A stretch of DNA of 64,000 nt from Boswellia sacra (lineage: Eukaryota > Streptophyta > Magnoliopsida > Sapindales > Burseraceae). The translations under genes and the position numbers were made by a program. Below the pieces are notes generated by a model. It was not told where the DNA came from and ran no database searches. It saw only the letters and a list, made by a program, of their open reading frames with translations. The stretch covers positions 21,969 through 85,968 of the forward strand of contig SNVD02013981.1 of the NCBI GenBank assembly GCA_013180625.2. Direction: 5' to 3'. Positions 23,107-33,900 of this stretch are shown here, one piece after another (position 1 is the first letter of the stretch; every line of letters begins with the position of its first letter).

Positions 23107-23714
23107 ATGGAGAAAACACCAATTCGACGATCCCAAAATATATGTGTATTTTGTGGATCACAATTTGATAAAGATGGAGAGTTTACAACAGCAGCTCTTG
23201 ATCTTGGTAGGACATTAGCTGCGAGGGGTATTCATTTGATTTATGGAGGGGATAGTCTTGGGTTAATGGGGTGTGTGTCGACAGCTGCATCCCTAGGAGG
23301 GAGCAAAGTTCTCGGCATTATTCCTAAACCATTAGCTGTATGAGATATCGTAGGCAATACAATCGGGGAAGAGTTACAAATCTCTAGCATGCATGAGCGT
23401 GTTGCACATATGGTTGTTAAGTCTGATACATTTATAGCTTTGCCTAGTGGTTATGGTACATTAGAGGAGATATTTCAAATCACCTCTTGGGCACAGCTAA
23501 ACATCCATCGGAAACCCATTGGTTTGTTAAATGACAATAATTTTTTTGATGGTTTGTTGTCCTTTCTTGATCAAGCTGTAGAAAAAAACTTCATCTCACC
23601 GTCGGCAAGGCAAATCCTGGTTACGGCTTCAACTGAGGGGAGTTAATTGATAAACTCCAAGAATTCGTCTATTCGCCTGATCCAACAACGGCTCGGATAG
23701 ATTGGTTTGGATAA
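23107..23714 (+). pseudogene. E1 LOG-type cytokinin riboside 5'-monophosphate phosphoribohydrolase
   Basis: ATG at 23107. Known LOG enzymes remove ribose 5-phosphate from cytokinin nucleotides to give free, active cytokinin in the cytosol and nucleus. Motifs in order: ICVFCGSQFDKDGEF; LIYGGDSLGLMG (usually YGGGS); GIIPKPLAV; MHERVAHM with the catalytic Arg kept; PSGYGTLEEI where the family has PGGxGTxxE; TSWAQLNIHRKPIGLLN; FISPSARQILV. Lesions: TGA at 23341-23343, and a slip in the G-run at about 23637-23642, after which the frame continues ELIDKLQEFV... to TAA at 23712-23714. Full length would be about 202 residues, normal for LOG. No introns are seen, whereas plant LOG genes have several, so capture was through RNA. 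Its partner is the Cys-cluster ORF upstream. Confidence 0.9.
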
Positions 23715-25715
23715 GGCAATAAAAGGCGTAGACTAGATTTAACGCTCCATCTGTAATCTCTATCTATTGGTTTGCTTCGTTTTTGTTTACTTTCTTTTTA
23801 GTGTGTTTATTTGAGATTTTTCATATCATTTCTTTTGAGTTTTTTTTCAGGTTGTTTCTTTCGTCCCAGGTAATATTTTCTAATCTCGGTTTTTAGAGTG
23901 GTGGCTTAAAAAGTTCAAGTTCTCTTGAAACGCATTCTGGATCTCTTCAATCCATAATTGCTGAATAAGGAGGCAAACTTCTAAACTTTTTAGACCCATT
24001 CTAACTGACTTGTTTGTGTTTGCTGATTTGTTGGACTTTATTATTTTCTGAGTAAGTTTAGTTTTATGTAATTTCGAGTTGTTGTGTGTTTTTGTCTTTA
24101 TCAGTTTCGATTTGAAAAAAAAAAAAACCATTGTGGAAAAACCTGAGAATGGCAGAATATGGGGTTTCCTTAACTCTTGAAACACATTCTCTCTAAATAA
24201 ATCTGTATTTTGTTTATTTCATGTTGTTTGAAGTGTCTTGTTTCTTGTTTTATTCTTCATAATAAAGGTATATAGGCTGGAAACCTTAAGTCTGCGGGCT
24301 ACTGGTCCTAAGGATTGTTGAAATATACAATCTTGACTCAGGTGTAACAACGCCACGTACCTCTTTTCTTGCATTTTGTGGGTCGATGATAAGATAATGA
24401 TTGAATTAAGAATAACTCTTGGAAATGATAAATGATGCATGGATCTGTGTGCTTGAAATGTTTATTGGTTTTCGCTTTGCTTTTGATTCCTTGCGCAACA
24501 TTGATCACTGAGCTATTATCACTGAGTTATTTGTTCACTTAGAGAAAGTTTATGTAATTTAAATGTTTCTTCAGATTTCAATGAATTCTAGAACTTGTTT
24601 GATGGTCACTCGAGGCGAAATCCTAGACTGTGCAACATTGGGTAAATGATTTAGGCCATCTTTGGACCGTTTGAGCCTTAATAGCCAACCTTGACTGAAA
24701 TTGATCCCTAGTTACCCCTTTGAGCCTCTGTAAGCCTTTTCTTTGTTAACTCACTAAAAGATTTCCTAACCTCAAATGAAGTTGTTCCAAACAGTTTATC
24801 CCTTACCTACGAGCATGTAGATCATTCACAATTAAATTCTGAGCTATGTTCTGGTTTTGGGAAGTGAGAGGAGGTTGGGATGTGTTATGAGCAATGCAAG
24901 TGAGTTCTATTATGTTTGTAAAAAAAAAAAGAAAAAAAAGTCAATCTGTACTTATCGTCCACGTACTTACACATTGAGGACAATGTGTTGTTTAAGTGTG
25001 GGGGAGGGGAATTGTAATAAAAAAAAGAAAAAAAAGAAAAAAAAGAACAAAAGAAGAAGAATAAGAGATCTATACCCTTAAGTGTTCTTAAAAAGAATGA
25101 AACAACAAAGTGTGGGGGTGTAGTTTTCTTTTGTTTTTTGCAAAAAAAAAAAAAAAGATTAAGTGTTCCAAATAAGTTTGGGGGAGTAACCTGGTGAATT
25201 GAAATGAAGTTGTGTTATAGGGTTGAGCTCTACATAGTCTTGAATGATTTATGTGTTTGTGGGTGATTTGAGCCAAATTATTATCCTTTATCATACCTTC
25301 CCCAAGCCAAACGTTAGAAGCTTAATAAAGTCCTACTTGATCCTTGGTGTTGTGCATGTCTACATTAGTGGAGAGTGACTTGAAAAGTAGGCCTATTGAG
25401 TTCATTTATACACACATCTTCAATATTAAATATGATTCATTTTTATGCATAAACTCATCTGGGTTACAAGTGATTAGGTGAGAATTGCTCTACACACACA
25501 CACTTGAGGAATTGAAGTGAAGCGAAACTAATCTTTGAGATGAAATTCTTGATCAAGTGCATTATTTTGAAGTTTTCCTTGGGTTATAATTAAGTACAAT
25601 CTTTGAGGCCTATTTGCAAGTTGAAGCATTTGTGTGTGTTTTAATTTTTCTTTGATTCTGTTTCGGTTTAGTTTTGTTTCGTATCATTTTAGTTGCTCGA
25701 GGACTAGCAAAGTCT
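23715..25715 (+). other. E1 3' non-coding tail with repeated purine tracts
   Basis: About 2 kb without a credible ORF. GAGGACAATGTG then AAGTGTGGGGGAGGGG lies near 24977-25011; further TGTGGGGG or TTTGGGGG tracts lie near 25110 and 25179, plus long A-rich runs (24919-24940, 25018-25050, 25141-25156). ACATTGAGGACAATGT also occurs in the E2 tail (near 63845). These resemble polypurine tracts. Confidence 0.6.
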
Positions 25716-25730
25716 AAGTGTGGGGGAATT
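25716..25730 (+). promoter_or_regulatory. E1 polypurine tract
   Basis: AAGTGTGGGGGAATT sits directly against the TGATAGG start of the 3' LTR, as expected for the plus-strand primer. It is preceded by TCGAGGACTAGCAAAG, a phrase recurring before the E2-family LTR at 55049 (GGGACTAGCAATAAG). Confidence 0.85.
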
Positions 25731-27156
25731 TGATAGGTGTCTTTTTATGTATTACTTTTATATCAATTCGTCCATGTTTCTTTGCTATATTCCTTGGTAT
25801 TTTTATGTTTTTGTGTGGTTTTGATGTTTGTAGGAGTTTTGGAGCAACTTGCACAAAAATGGAGTAAAACCCTTCATTTTCACCTCTGCTAGTCAACCAT
25901 CTTCTCGGATTTAATTGTATTGATATACAATGAACCCGATGACATATCATATACCGTTGAAAAGCTCTCGAAGTCTACTTTTTGGAGAAATTTACGGTTT
26001 ATAAATCCATTCAGTGTACCAAAAGTTGTAATCAAAACAGTATGAGAAGTATAGAAATGTAATTCTACAAATCACTGTAGCATGTATAATACGGAACACT
26101 GTAGCAGATTACTGTAGCAGAGTATTTAAACACATTTTAGGGTTTTATTTTGACAACTTGAAGAGGGAAAAACGTGGGAGGAGGCTGCATTTCTGGATTT
26201 CTCTCATCCCTTGGAGTTCTTGAAGGAGAATGAAGATTTTGAAAGAGGAGGAACTACAATTCCAAGAAGATTCATCTACAAAGAAGATTTTCAAAGAATT
26301 TGCTAAGTTCTTTCTTTCCTTTTCAATCTGGAATTTCTCTGTATTGTATTTGTTATTCTGATTGAATATGTGTAACTAAATCTGAATTGGTTGAGGGTGA
26401 TTTCAAAGCCCTTGATATGGATTTTGTGAGTTGATTTGTGTAAGAAATTGTTATCCAATTCTCTAATTGAAGTTGCTTGTATTTTCCCATATCTAATGCT
26501 TATGATTGCTTGCTGATTGTATTTGGAATGGCCAACTGAATATAATCTGGTTGTTGTCATTGCTAGAGTAGAAATCTTGATCCGTAATTGTCTTGAATTT
26601 TTAATCCTTAGTAGCAAAATTGTGATCAGAGATTGCAATTGGAGAATACAACCTAAGTTAATAATCCGAGCTTGTGTGTTTATTGCTTAGATCAACCTAT
26701 TTTTCTTATCGTAATGCATCCATTGAATTAAATTTAGAGAGCTTGTTCTAGGTTGTTTAATGGATAGAGATTAAATAAAAAGCCTGTTTTATTTAACAAC
26801 AAAGTAAGGAAAGATTGGGATAACAGAGCTTGTTGTTATCTACGGTTGATAACTTCAATGCTGTAATTGGATGACAATTCTGTGATTAATTCGCAAATCC
26901 ATATCTTGTGGTATAGAATAATCCCTTAACCAGATTTCTTTCATTGTGTATCTCTCAATTGATTTAACTCTGCATTGTATTATTCTTCATTTTCTTTCGT
27001 ATTGAGTTTAGTTAATCAATCAACAAAACCCCCCATTTATTCTGTTTTCGCTTTCGAATAACAAATTTAATTAGAATTAATCCTCGTGGGAACGATATCT
27101 TACTCATCACTTTATTACTTGTGCGACTAGTATACTTGCTAGTTTCGAGCGCATCA
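25731..27156 (+). repeat. E1 3' LTR
   Basis: TGATAGGTGTC...GCGCATCA, 1426 bp, collinear with the 5' LTR. TATA-like TATTTAAAC lies near 26123. GLP3 exon 1 resumes right after the TGCAT duplication. Confidence 0.93.
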
Positions 27157-27208
27157 TGCATGGTGGTAGGCACTCGGTGCTTTTTGGCGCATTCTTCTAA
27201 GCTACTTC

Positions 27209-27214
27209 TTCTCT

Positions 27215-27269
<55 letters not shown>

Positions 27270-27282
27270 GTATATATTAGGT

Positions 27283-27325
<43 letters not shown>
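27209..27325. repeat. Compound microsatellite in GLP3 intron
   Basis: (CT)n at 27209-27236, (AC)n to about 27256, (AT)n to about 27270, then a second (AT)n at about 27295-27324. It lies within the 246 bp intron. Confidence 0.95.
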
Positions 27326-27327
<2 letters not shown>

Positions 27328-27665
27328 GAAGAGTTGTTACTAATATTGCATGCATGTCAATTTATGACTTACAATAAACCAATAATTTGATTGTTAATCA
27401 ATTTGATGCAGTGTTTGTTAATGGAAAGTTCCTCAAGGACCTCAAGCTTGCCCAAGTCGAAGATTTCTTCTTTTCAGTCAAAAACCCCAGAAACACAAAC
27501 AATCTAGTTGGATCAAATGTCATAGCTGCAAATGTGCAACAAATACCAGGACTTAACACTTTTGGTATGTCTGCAATCGTTATTAACTATGCACCATATG
27601 GCCAAAACGCACCTTACACTCACCCCTATGTCACTGAGATATTTATAGCCCTTGGTGGGACTCTA

Positions 27666-28229
27666 TGTTGCGCACAGAGGAAGTGATACCACAAAACAAC
27701 CAAATACACAACCTCAAACAATGCCAAATAATTGAATATAATAGCAATTAAAGAGATAACCAATCAATTAAAAATACAAAATAGAGAGAACACCAAGATT
27801 TAACGAAGTTCGGTGTTGTTACCTACGTCCTCGAATATCGCTAGAAAAACCTTTCACTATCTTTAAAGAGAATTACAAACTTTTGGGTCACAATACAAAT
27901 ATCACAATTATTGGGTTAAACAAAAAATAAGCAAATAGTTGGGTCAAATTATAATTACCCAAACAATTGGGTAATACTACAAATACCCAAAACTAAAAGG
28001 AAAAAAAATATTACAAACTTTAAGGTCCTTAATGAGAGCCCATTATACTATGAGATCCTATATTTGAGACCTTACAAATGTGGGGGTTGAAGAGGATTTT
28101 CAATGGGAGACATAAATGAGAAGACTTGGCTTTAATATATAAGTCCAAGCCTCTCCTACACAATGACTCCCACTCAATGTGGGATCCTTGCACACACATA
28201 CAAATAGCTAAAGAGCCAAAACTCCAACA
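27666..28229 (-). repeat. Copia 3' LTR (left side)
   Basis: Plus-strand ends TGTTGCGCAC...CTCCAACA, 564 bp. On the minus strand it contains a TATA-like TATATATTAAAG at about 28142-28131, within a segment missing from the other LTR. Confidence 0.92.
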
Positions 28230-28332
28230 ATTTTCTGCCTTGGCGAATTAGTCGATCCACAACAAGACTCTTCTTTTTTCCATATTCTCTATCAACGAAC
28301 TACAACGCCTCCAAATGCGACCAATGGCACGG

Positions 28333-28896
28333 TCAAATTCTCACAATGTTGATCAAGTCCAAACAATGACTGAACTTGATTGCAGTCATAATCTTAGTCA
28401 ACATATCTATGAGATTCTCGGTAGTCTCAATCTTCTGAAGTAAGATTCTTCCTTCATCAATGATCTCTCGCACAAAATGATACCGAACATCAATATGCTT
28501 CGTACGAACATGGAACGTTAGATTCTTTGCTAAATGGATAGCACTCTGACTGTCAGAATAAAGAGTGGTTTTTTTCTGACCAATTTTCAATTAATTCAGC
28601 AATCCCTGTAACCAAATAGCTTTTTTCACAGCCTCTGTCATTGTCATATACTTTGCCTCTATTGTAGACAAAGCCACCGTAGACTATAAAATAGACTTCC
28701 AACTCATTGGTACTCTTGCAAGAGTAAACACATAACCGGTTGTTGACCAACATTTCTCCAAATCAGCAACATAATCATAATCAATATAACCAATAGCACA
28801 CTGATCACGCATATCATCCTTCTCAAAGACTAAGCTAACATCTACAGTTTTTAGCAAATACCGTAAAATCCATTTCACTGCTTGTCAATGTCCTTT
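28333..28896 (-). pseudogene. Copia RNase H region (3' fragment of pol)
   Basis: From the CACTA junction at 28896 downward: VKWILRYLLKTVD, GYIDYDYVADLEKCWSTTGY, VFTLARVPMSWKS, an in-frame stop, then LSTIEAKYM, SDSQSAIHLAKN, HVRTKHIDVRYHFVRE. This is the standard copia C-terminal RNase H series. The preceding residues (VGVVSRYMHDLGK) lie at about 46592-46660, across the CACTA insertion. Stops and a frameshift near 28590 and 28690 make it inactive. Confidence 0.9.
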
Positions 28897-28924
28897 CACT
28901 AGTAGAAAAACAGGATATAGCAAC

Positions 28925-29130
28925 AGGGCTTTCGCAACGTGCGCCTAGGGCACGTTGCCAAAACCCTTTTTTCGCAACGTGCGTTGAATGCATGTTGCGA
29001 AAATTAATTTTTAGCAACGTGCAACATAAGCACGTTGTTGAAAGTCTCTATCGCAACGTGCAGGAAACGTGCATTTCCTGCACGTTGCGAAAAATTAAGC
29101 ATTTAGCAACATGCACAAATTGCACGTTGC
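28925..29130. repeat. CACTA-1 left subterminal repeats
   Basis: Repeated GCAACGTGC and its complement GCACGTTGC, often as facing pairs forming stems (for example GCAACGTGC...GGGCACGTTGC near 28936-28960, and AACGTGCAGGAAACGTGC...GCACGTTGC near 29055-29090). In CACTA elements such arrays bind the element's own accessory protein. Confidence 0.85.
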
Positions 29131-30870
29131 AAAGTTATTTTTTCTTATGAATTTATTTTTATAATTAAAAAGAAAATATTAAATATCAAAATAAAGAAAA
29201 TGCAATTTTATATTAAAAATAATTAAAATTAGTTTGAATTTAAATGTTATGAAAAATTACACTGATTTTATATTTTGAATTTAAATAAAATAAAGAAATA
29301 AAAAATATAAGCATATTAATTAAATAATATAATTTCATGTTTAAATGTAAAATTAATCAATAATTTTTAACAATCTTTAAATAAAATATAATATTATTGT
29401 CTGTATAAAAGTAAAAAATTTTTAAACCTTGAAAATTGTATGAAATAAATAAAAATATTTTATGTTGAAATCACATTATATAATTTTTTGATAAAAATTA
29501 AAGACTTAAAAAACTCAAATTAAATTTTATTTTGAAATAATATAACCACTACAAGATAAAAAATGGAAATGGTTTTCATAAATTTTTTGTAAAAAAAAAA
29601 ATGGACAACTATTTATGATACTAAAAACTTCTAACATAAGGGTGTATATGAAAAAAAAATAAAATATTTGAACTTATAATAATTTCTAGGGGTGTTGTGA
29701 GAAATTTTAATACAATAGGATATCCTGAAAAATCACTAAGGTATATAAAGCAAATGATGGTTGCTAAGCCTAAATCCCTAAAATCCCTACCCTAACGTAG
29801 CCACCATCTCTTCAGGACTCCACTGTCTCCACTATCATCACTCATCAACTCTCGCCTGAGCCGCCTCCACTCCACCATTGCCAGTCGCCGGCCTTCCTTA
29901 CTCGTGGCCAACTCGCCTTCGCACTTCAGCGGGTAGCGGCCCAGCCTCTTCTCTTGCGTCGCGGCCAGCTCGCCTCCACGGCTGCAGAAGCCCAGCCTCT
30001 TCTCTCGTGGCTAGATGGCCTCCGCGGCTCTAGCGGCCCAGCCTCCACTTTGACGGTGTATATTTTCTGTGTCTTGGATCGAATGGGCATCTGAAGAGAT
30101 GGTGGAGACAACTTGGAAGGTTGTGGAAAAAGTAGTTTGGTTGTCAAACTAGCCAACATCTTGCCTGAGGATTGATTTCAGGTATTCCATCCTCATACTA
30201 GATGCCTGTCTCTTTGCAGTTCTAGTCCAACAGTTTCCTTCTGCATGCACTGACTTTAATTATAAATGGACTAATAATCTAATCCATGTCGACTCTTAAG
30301 CAAGTAGTATTTATTCTTTATTTTGAATAACCTTAGTTGGTCAAGTTTGGGTCTCCTAGTTTTAGACCTTAAGCACCCTGACACTAAACAGGAAGTATTG
30401 CGACATCGAAATATCACTAAACAAATGCCATAATCTTGTCTGGTTTTTCAGAATTTGATACTTATGAACAGCAATCATAAAATAAAGTACATATTACGTT
30501 TTAATTAATTTGTCTTTCAAACAAGATAAGATAAGAGTCACATAGTAATTGGAAAAATATACGTACCTATGAAAATTCTCACAAAGATTGCAACATAGAG
30601 TAGCTTGAGAGAGTACTGCATATTTACACGATGAATGCAACTTGTTTGAAAAATCCATTTATTTATATACTTAATTCTGTAGTAAGAGACTTAATTAAAT
30701 TCTCTAACATATTTTAATTAGAAAAAGCATCAGAATAGATGCATATGCATGATTTTAGTTTGAATATATATTGTTTTTATGATTGTTAAAAAATGTTTAT
30801 AGTTGTTTATGATATATAACCTTTTGTTTATCAGTTTGTTCTTTTTTGTGCATGCTTATGCAACTATTGC
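29131..30870. other. CACTA-1 interior, left part
   Basis: AT-rich to about 29750, then a CT-rich, gene-like block (29770-30180: GCCGCCTCCACTCCACC-type text) that may be a decayed leader or captured fragment. I cannot identify a protein there. About 30750-30800 resembles a piece of the hAT element interior at 4790-4840. Confidence 0.4.
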
Positions 30871-30999
30871 CACTGGAAGAAAAAGACCTGTATACGGCGG
30901 CCTTTTATGGCGATTTTTAAAAACCGCCTCAGAAGCTTATACGCGAACCTATCTACGGGAGTTTTGAAACCGCCTTAGAAATGTCGAAATATCCCAAAT

Positions 31000-33900
31000 C
31001 AATTTTGCCCTAGTCCCACTTATTCTCTCAATTTCCCTCTCACATTTTCTCTCAATCCTCCCCCATTACATGCCGCAATCAAGTCTGCCGATTATTCAAA
31101 CATTTGCTTCCCTCATCTCGCATTTTGCCCTACCGTGATGAACATCCGATGAAGCTTCTTGGGATTTGATGTACGATCGCTGAAGAAGCGATTCCAGGGG
31201 AAGGGTGGTAGAGGTGGTAGAGCTGATTTGATTTTGGCGATGGTTCTCTGTTTTTCGGTGGCTAACGGTGAGTGAAGCTAGTTGGGTTTTGGTAGATGGA
31301 GGCCGATGAGAGTTTTGGAAGGGGTGGTGGCGACTGACGCTCTGGCGGCGGCGGCGGTGGTGGTTGTGGGGTTGCGAGATCTGATTTTTGTAAATTTTCA
31401 GGCTTTCCAACAATTGTTTAGGGTGGTATTGAAGGGAAAGTTGTAGGGGAGGTCCCTAACTACGATTTTGTGCCAGAGGGTGGTGGCTGTGTGTGACTAG
31501 TGACCGTGACTACTACAAAGATATAATTGTTTGAATAATCTGGATTTTCTGGTTTTGCCGATGAGCAGTAGGTTACTCTTGCAGTGGAGTTTTTTGGTTT
31601 TTTTCCCTTTCTAATCGCTTACAAGATCTAATCGCTTCTCCTTCCTTCGCAATCGAGTCTGGCGGTTCTCGTTGCTTCGCAAATGAATTTGGCTGCTCTC
31701 TTTGCTGTGCAATCGGTTCTGGCGATCGCAATCGATTTTGTCGGTTGTCTCTTGTCTGCCTCGTAGCTGCAGCTATTCAGTGCTTGCTTGCGTCTACTTC
31801 TTCTGTACTCATCAATCCAGTGATAATAGAAGGTAAGGTTTACCTCTTACCCGCTAAAAATTTCTCTGCCGATTTTGTCTTCCCGCTTGTCAATTTCCCA
31901 TTTGTCTTGTCTCATCCATCTCGATTTCCTGCTTTTATTTGCTCTGTAAATTGTTCAAGTCCGGCTAATTTTTTCTCTTATAAAAACCAAGCCTCTACTA
32001 GTTTTGGTTTTTGCATTATGTTCAGTTGTCCTAATTCAAAAAATTGGCTGTAGAATGCTTTGTGTTCTATGGATGTTTAACTGCATATGTGTTCAACGTT
32101 GTATCTTTCAAGCTGTAGAATGCTTTGGTTTTTGCACTATGGTCGCATATGTGTATCTTTCCAGCTTGTAGTATACTGATGTAACTTCTTCGTATTCCAT
32201 TGTTTCGCTAAAGGTTTCCAAAACATCATAATATATTAACTCTGAAATCTTGCTTGCAACTTAAAATACTTTATCACATTTCTGTTGTTCTTTCATTCTT
32301 GACTTCAAATTCTAAAAATCTAAGTCTCTTACTGCTTTGCATTTCTACAGTTTATATTGTTTGTGTTATTCTTTTGGATTTACCATCCAGCCTCAAGAGT
32401 TGATAACTTCGATACTCTTTTATTTTCTATGAACATTTATAACAATTTTGTCATAAATCTTGATGGTTATTGTGACAGGCAAAGATCGTTGATATTGAGA
32501 ATTGCTTGGATGTAGTAGCAACTTTATGAGCTAATAAGGGCACTGGTGAGGTTCGTTTTTGTAGTTTCTTTGATTTTGGATGATAAGAATCATGGTTTGA
32601 ATTAGTGGTAGTTGGATATATTTCTTATTGTCATGTTTGCTAATGATTCACACGATGACATGGTGATTCACTTGTCATATGGCAGAATGAATGTTATTTG
32701 TTTCTTTCTAAGCAGATATAGATAATCTGATGAATAGATTTTTTGGTTAGTTTGGCACATCAGAGAATGGGTGATTGTGCAAAAGTTCTACAGAATGGAA
32801 CCACTGGTCTTGAACCATGCATTATCATGCTTAATTGGACTGGTATCTATTTTTTTGAGTTGCAACCTTACTTTAGCCGATGTAAGCTCTGTGTAATATC
32901 ACAAATTATGTAATCTTGAACTTCTTAAAAAGTGCTTGATTCCTTAACAAGTACCATCAACTATTGTAGCTTGTTCACTAATAGAGCCCACTTTGGGTTT
33001 TACAAGTTTATGACTCCTTAAGTGTCCTTCCAAAATTTTTCTCTTTTCTAGTGCTTCTTCTCAGTCTTATTCTCATTGTCACCCATATTCTATAAATCTC
33101 GATTTTTTCAGAACCATTATTAATTATCAGCCCTTTATTGGGGCAGGTTATAACCTTGACAGAATGGGGGAAATTTATTGAAAAGTAAAAAGAGGATTAA
33201 CACCTGGTGTATACATATAAGCCTTGGCCCTCAAAATAGATCTCATGGTAAAGTGAGATTAGAAAAAATTAATAATAACAAAAATACACCTATGCTTGCT
33301 GACAAATTAACCATAGTTGGTTATGTGCTTATCTTCAAGAAAATTTTCCTTCATCTCTGATTGTTGTGTCAACCTCAACGGTGTGCTGCCTTCATAGTCA
33401 ATCTAGCTGTTAAGGAGTGTGGAACCTTTCTCTTAGATGAAGTTTGAGCCTATATCATAACTGCCTACCCTCACAAGTCTTCATTCAACATAGACGCAAC
33501 CAATGCATCCAATTAAATAGAGTCGCTTATTGGTTGTTTCCTTTAACCATATGCAAGTAGGGTTTCACACTTTTTTGTCATGCACATAATGAATAAATGG
33601 TCCCTTACATGGCTGCTCAAGCCAAACGTTAGTCCTGTGGACTCTTTCAATACTGACTTGGATTAAAGTTTCACCTAGTATATTTTCCGTGCATTTTACT
33701 TGTAGGATTCATCTGGTTTTCTGACTTCGTAAAGCGTGCATATTCTAAGATAGGATTCATAAGGTTTTTTGACTTCATCATATTCTTCTTATTCCACCAC
33801 CTAAGGCTCCTTTTAAACTGAAAAGAATCCTTTACTGTTTGGTGTTCTGACTTCTGACCTTCCTGTGCTTATCTTGGCTGTCCATTGAGCATCCCAATTT

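Larger units (their letters stand above)
17929..27156 (+). mobile_element. E1: Athila-like Ty3/gypsy element with LOG cargo, pol deleted
   Basis: Two LTRs (17929-19364 and 25731-27156) bound a 6.4 kb interior. The target duplication is TGTAT/TGCAT (17924-17928 and 27157-27161, one mismatch). Order: PBS (tRNA-Asp type), gag-protease, a short stub of RT, a deletion junction near 21470, a Cys-cluster ORF, tandem 67 bp hairpins, a LOG-type gene, a 2 kb tail with purine tracts, PPT, 3' LTR. RT catalytic core, RNase H and integrase are absent, so it must have moved, if it did after the deletion, with help from a complete relative. It lies in GLP3 exon 1 in the same orientation as the gene. The LTRs are highly similar, so the insertion is not old. 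Confidence 0.93.

Noticed and set aside
23341..23343. TGA in the LOG frame as a possible recoding signal
   Set aside because: E2 has a normal codon there and has its own different stops, so simple decay is the better reading.
24857..25081. Lys-rich open frame
   Set aside because: Translation of A-runs in the non-coding tail of E1.
28925..29130. Regular palindromic repeats as a CRISPR-like array
   Set aside because: Spacing is irregular, the units face each other and they abut a CACTA terminus; this is a transposon subterminal array in a plant genome.
29926..30159. 77-codon open frame on the minus strand in CACTA-1
   Set aside because: It is antisense to a CT-rich leader-like block and has no domain.
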